From Nitrospirae bacterium UBA4572 (GTDB taxonomy: Bacteria; Nitrospirota; Leptospirillia; Leptospirillales; Leptospirillaceae), in NCBI GenBank assembly GCA_002387725.1, contig DGKK01000041.1:47385-56781 (forward strand): DNA of 9,397 nucleotides, read 5' to 3'. Each line of letters opens with the position of its first letter. The stretch's first letter is position 1. Shown here in pieces: positions 7,408-9,397 of the stretch. The position numbers were made by a program, and so were the translations under genes. The notes below the pieces were generated by a model. That model did not search any database. It saw only the letters and a list, made by a program, of their open reading frames with translations, and was not told where the DNA came from.

Positions 7408-7424
7408 CTGGCAAATTTCTTGCT
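7408..7424 (+). promoter_or_regulatory. Sigma-54 (RpoN) -24/-12 promoter for galU-exosortase-EpsI
   Basis: The site reads C-TGGC-A at -24 and TTGC-T at -12 with exactly seven bases between TGGC and TTGC. The invariant GG is at 7410-7411 and the invariant GC at 7422-7423. It matches 10 of the 12 defined positions of TGGCACGNNNNTTGCW; only the C and G after TGGCA differ. The expected start is near 7435, giving a leader of about 70 bases to the galU ATG. Sigma-54 promoters need an AAA+ activator, consistent with the repeat-rich DNA upstream. Exosortase systems are often controlled by the PrsK/PrsR pair with RpoN, which supports the reading. I saw no well-spaced sigma-70 alternative nearby. Confidence 0.72.
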
Positions 7425-7433
7425 TGATGCAAG
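7411..7433. repeat. Alternating GCAA/TTGC half-sites across the promoter
   Basis: GCAA (7411), TTGC (7420) and GCAA (7429) follow each other at exact 9-base steps, giving two overlapping inverted repeats. The second extends to CTTGC-TTGAT-GCAAG (7419-7433). They overlap the -24 and -12 boxes, so a bound protein would block polymerase. Part of the pattern is fixed by the promoter consensus itself, so it may be coincidence. Confidence 0.3.
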
Positions 7434-7505
7434 ACGTGTTAAAGTCGGATCAACCCATTCCGAAGCTCCCGATCGAGACTCCCTGCCATTAACCCCGGAG
7501 GTTCC

Positions 7506-8432
7506 ATGCACCCTGTCGTCCGAAAGGCCGTTTTCCCGCTGGCGGGCCACGGCACCCGCTTTCTCCCCATGACCAAGAGCTCTCCCAAGGAGATGCTGCC
7601 GGTCATCGACAAGCCGGTCGTGCAGTATGTGGTGGAGGAGGCCGTGGCGGCCGGGATCGAACAGATGGTCATGGTGACCGGCCGGGGCAAGCGCGCCATC
7701 GAGGACCATTTCGACATCTCCTACGAACTCGAGGACGTCCTCAAGAAAAAGAACAAGCACGCCCTTCTCTCCGAGCTCCAGAAAATCTCGAACCTGGCCC
7801 AGATCCTCTATCTGCGCCAGAAGGAGGCCCTGGGCCTCGGCCACGCCGTCCTCTGCGCGGAGCTGGCGGTGGGGGACGAGCCCTTCGCCGTGGCCCTGGG
7901 GGACGAGATTCTCGACGGTCCCAAGAGCGGCATCGAGCAGCTCATGGAGGCCTATCGCGAGCTTGGCGCCCCGGTCATCGGGATGCAGCGCGTGCCCCTC
8001 TCCGAGGTCAGCCACTACGGCATCGTGGCCGGCGGAGAGATCCGGCCGGGACTTTTCCGGGTGGAGCGCCTCGTGGAGAAGCCCCGCATCGAGGACGCCC
8101 CCTCGGACTTTGCCATCATCGGCCGGTACCTCCTCACGCCCGACGTCTTCGACATCCTCCGGACCCAGAGGCCCGGAGTGGGAGGGGAGATCCAGCTCAC
8201 CGACGCCCTGAACACTTTAGCGGCCAACCGCCCCGTCTACGCTCTCGAGATCAAGGGCGACCGCTTCGACACCGGAGACAAGATGGGCTTTCTGAAGGCC
8301 ACCGTCCGCTTTGCCCTCAAGCGGCCGGATCTTGCGGAGGAGTTCCGGCACTTCCTGGCCGCGACCCTCGGGAAGGAGGGCTCTTCGTCCCTGGGAGACG
8401 GACACGATGCCGGTCGCTTTGTCGCGCGATAG
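7506..8432 (+). CDS. galU: UTP-glucose-1-phosphate uridylyltransferase (UDP-glucose pyrophosphorylase)
   Basis: This cytoplasmic 308-residue enzyme makes UDP-glucose from UTP and glucose-1-phosphate, feeding EPS and LPS synthesis. The length is normal and the family motifs are present in order: nucleotide-binding AGHGTRFLP (13-21; GalU usually has AGLGTR) with TKSSPKEMLPVIDKP, then QYVVEEAVAAGI, the LGDEIL metal region, SHYGIV, VEKP, IIGRYLLTP, GGEIQLTDAL and GDRFDTGDKMGFLKA. The last motif separates GalU from RfbA-type thymidylyltransferases. GGAGG at 7497-7501 sits 4 bases before ATG 7506, a tight but workable spacing. It is the first gene after the sigma-54 promoter, and its 3' end overlaps the exosortase start by 26 bases. 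Being co-transcribed with an exosortase suggests UDP-glucose supply is raised together with protein sorting. A second, housekeeping galU elsewhere in the genome is possible. Confidence 0.96.
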   Translation: MHPVVRKAVFPLAGHGTRFLPMTKSSPKEMLPVIDKPVVQYVVEEAVAAGIEQMVMVTGRGKRAIEDHFDISYELEDVLKKKNKHALLSELQKISNLAQILYLRQKEALGLGHAVLCAELAVGDEPFAVALGDEILDGPKSGIEQLMEAYRELGAPVIGMQRVPLSEVSHYGIVAGGEIRPGLFRVERLVEKPRIEDAPSDFAIIGRYLLTPDVFDILRTQRPGVGGEIQLTDALNTLAANRPVYALEIKGDRFDTGDKMGFLKATVRFALKRPDLAEEFRHFLAATLGKEGSSSLGDGHDAGRFVAR

Positions 8433-9249
8433 GATCCTTCTGGCCGTGGCGGCCGGGATGGCCGTCGCCGTCTCCTGGGACAACTTCAAAAAGCTCGTCG
8501 ACGACTGGATGACCCTTCCGTCATACTCCCACGGCTTTCTTGTGCCCTTCGTCTTCCTCTTTCTGGTCTACCTCGACCGGGAGCACCTGCCTGTGGCCGG
8601 CGACCGTCCTTCCCTCCTGGGCCCTCTCCTGGTGGGGGTGGGGGTCCTCTGTCTCACCGCCGGGAGCCTCTCCGGGCTCTTCTTCGTGGAGCAGGTCTCG
8701 ATTCTCTTTCTCCTGGCCGGAATCGTGGCCGGGTACTGGGGGAGGGCGACGCTGAAGCGCCTCCGCTTCCCCCTGCTCTATCTTCTCTTCATGATTCCGC
8801 TCCCCTACATCCTCTTCAACGCCCTGGCCGTTCCCCTTCAGGGGATCGCCGCCCGGGGCGCCTCGGAGGTCCTCTCCCTTCTGCAGATCCCGGTCTTCCG
8901 GGAGGGGAACATCATCCATCTTCCCCACATCTCGCTCGGGGTGGTGAAGGCCTGCAGCGGGATCCAGTCCCTGGTCTCCCTGCTCGCCATCTCGGTCCTG
9001 GTGGCCCGCCTCACGGAGACGCGGGGGCTTCGGGGGGGGATCCTGGCGCTGTCGGCCATTCCGGTGGCCGTCCTGGCCAACATGCTCCGCATCGCCGGCG
9101 TGGGGATCCTGGGCTCCTGGAATCCGGCCCTGGCCGAAGGCTTCTTCCATCTCTTCTCGGGGTGGGTGGTCTTCCTCTTCGCCCTTCTCTTCCTTCTGGC
9201 CATCGCCCGGATCCTGGGCTCATTCCGGAGGCCGTCCCATGCCGGGTAG
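8407..9249 (+). CDS. xrt: Exosortase (EpsH/Xrt family transmembrane transpeptidase)
   Basis: This 280-residue inner-membrane protein has about eight helices. Exosortases recognise a C-terminal PEP-CTERM-type signal, cleave it in the membrane and probably transfer the protein to an acceptor. The catalytic set is complete: Cys183 in KACSGIQSL, Arg228 in ANMLRI, and His248 in GFFHLFSGW. The N-terminal YSHGFLVP motif (40-47) after helix 1 is also a family hallmark. The frame is open back to 8311, but ATG 8407 is preferred: GGGAG lies 9 bases upstream, the protein then begins right before helix 1, and the overlap with galU is only 26 bases rather than over 120. There is no fused EpsI domain; EpsI is encoded by the next gene, overlapping by 11 bases. 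The exosortase subtype and its substrates cannot be told from this window, which holds no PEP-CTERM gene. Confidence 0.93.
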   Translation: MPVALSRDRILLAVAAGMAVAVSWDNFKKLVDDWMTLPSYSHGFLVPFVFLFLVYLDREHLPVAGDRPSLLGPLLVGVGVLCLTAGSLSGLFFVEQVSILFLLAGIVAGYWGRATLKRLRFPLLYLLFMIPLPYILFNALAVPLQGIAARGASEVLSLLQIPVFREGNIIHLPHISLGVVKACSGIQSLVSLLAISVLVARLTETRGLRGGILALSAIPVAVLANMLRIAGVGILGSWNPALAEGFFHLFSGWVVFLFALLFLLAIARILGSFRRPSHAG

Positions 9250-9397
9250 ACCCCTCACCATGCTCGCCTCGACCCTTCTCATGGGAGCGGGCCTCCTCTG
9301 GGTCCTCCGCTCGGGAGGCCCCGCCCCCGTTCCGGGCCACCTTTCCCTGTCGGACTTTCCCCTGACGGTGGGCGACTATGTCGGCGTGCGGATCCCC
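9239..9397 (+). CDS. epsI: EpsI-family exosortase-associated protein, 3'-truncated
   Basis: A new frame opens at ATG 9239, 11 bases inside the exosortase gene, and stays open to the window end (53 codons). GGAGG at 9227-9231 lies 7 bases upstream, a good ribosome site; ATG 9260 is a weaker alternative. The protein starts with a short basic end, one hydrophobic helix (about residues 8-24), then a periplasmic segment reading LSLSDFPLTVGDYVGVRIP. This matches the usual start of EpsI proteins, where a conserved FPxxIGxWxG stretch follows the membrane anchor; Tyr stands in place of the usual Trp. EpsI (DUF3485 type) is almost always next to or fused to an exosortase, and its biochemical role is not established. 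The call rests on this short motif plus the neighbour, since most of the gene is beyond the window. Confidence 0.75.
   Translation, partial: MPGRPLTMLASTLLMGAGLLWVLRSGGPAPVPGHLSLSDFPLTVGDYVGVRIP

Larger units (their letters stand above)
7094..7505 (+). other. 412-base non-coding regulatory region upstream of galU
   Basis: No convincing gene is seen here; short frames lack ribosome sites or family-like sequence. The stretch is rich in inverted repeats. These include the perfect palindrome TGCCGCGGCA (7113-7122) with a second CCGCGG at 7139-7144, a long imperfect hairpin (7158-7193), GCGAT/ATCGC (7221-7235), CCTGACAGG (7272-7280), GGAGCCGGCTCC (7327-7338), GCCGAACGGC (7351-7360), and a G/C hairpin (7367-7385). 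It ends with a sigma-54 promoter and a roughly 70-base leader to galU. The composition also changes locally, with A-runs and T-runs among G/C blocks, unlike the coding DNA on either side. It probably holds the end of the upstream unit plus activator sites for the downstream unit. Confidence 0.6.

Noticed and set aside
7128..7427. 99-codon + strand open frame in the spacer
   Set aside because: It begins with GTG without a good ribosome site, has Arg/Pro/Ser-rich composition, and runs across the inverted repeats and into the promoter region.
5831..7432. 533-codon open frame on the minus strand
   Set aside because: It mirrors the PIG-V-like membrane gene and the spacer. Its translation is charged, repetitive and motif-free, as expected for an antisense shadow of a hydrophobic GC-rich gene.
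7065..8015. 316-codon open frame on the minus strand over the spacer and galU
   Set aside because: It overlaps the strongly supported galU gene and the sigma-54 promoter; no recognizable domain.
8311..8406. Upstream start for the exosortase
   Set aside because: It would add 32 polar, Arg/Ser-rich residues encoded within galU; ATG 8407 has a ribosome site and begins just before helix 1.
1..9397. CRISPR array, tRNA, rRNA, insertion sequence or phage attachment site
   Set aside because: No regularly spaced repeats, tRNA-like cloverleaf, transposase motif or terminal inverted repeats were seen on either strand.

Overview
The window is one strand of a GC-rich Gram-negative genome and carries an exopolysaccharide / exosortase (PEP-CTERM type protein sorting) locus. 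All eight protein genes read on the + strand. The phylum cannot be fixed from sequence alone. The exosortase, EpsI and exosortase-type sugar transferase imply an outer-membrane bacterium that makes EPS. Several Proteobacteria or Nitrospirota (for example Leptospirillum-like bacteria) would fit, but this is only a guess.

Layout. (1) 1-737: the 3' part of an exosortase-associated priming sugar transferase. (2) 751-2703: a fused Wzz-type chain-length regulator and BY-type tyrosine kinase. (3) 2700-4565: a PglK/MsbA-like ABC exporter, translationally coupled to the kinase (ATGA overlap). (4) 4645-5700: a GT2 polyprenyl-phosphate sugar synthase (GtrB/DPM-like) whose stop codon lies inside a probable intrinsic terminator. 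(5) 5828-7093: a polytopic membrane protein resembling PIG-V-type, lipid-sugar-dependent mannosyltransferases. (6) 7094-7505: a 412-base non-coding stretch rich in inverted repeats, ending in a well-formed sigma-54 (-24/-12) promoter. (7) 7506-8432: galU. (8) 8407-9249: an exosortase with its Cys/Arg/His catalytic set intact. (9) 9239-9397: the start of an EpsI gene, cut by the window end.

How they may work together. The priming transferase loads the first sugar phosphate onto undecaprenyl phosphate. GalU supplies UDP-glucose. The GT2 enzyme makes a polyprenyl-phosphate sugar that the PIG-V-like enzyme could use on the periplasmic face. The ABC exporter could flip a lipid-linked glycan, and the Wzz-kinase protein would control polymer length. 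Exosortase and EpsI process PEP-CTERM-type proteins and sit in the same transcription unit as galU, apparently under RpoN control. No PEP-CTERM substrate, Wzx, Wzy or regulator gene is in the window.

The most notable points are the sigma-54 promoter in front of galU-exosortase-EpsI, and a DPM1-like enzyme plus a PIG-V-like enzyme next to an exosortase. That combination recalls eukaryotic GPI-anchor assembly, although this reading is speculative.
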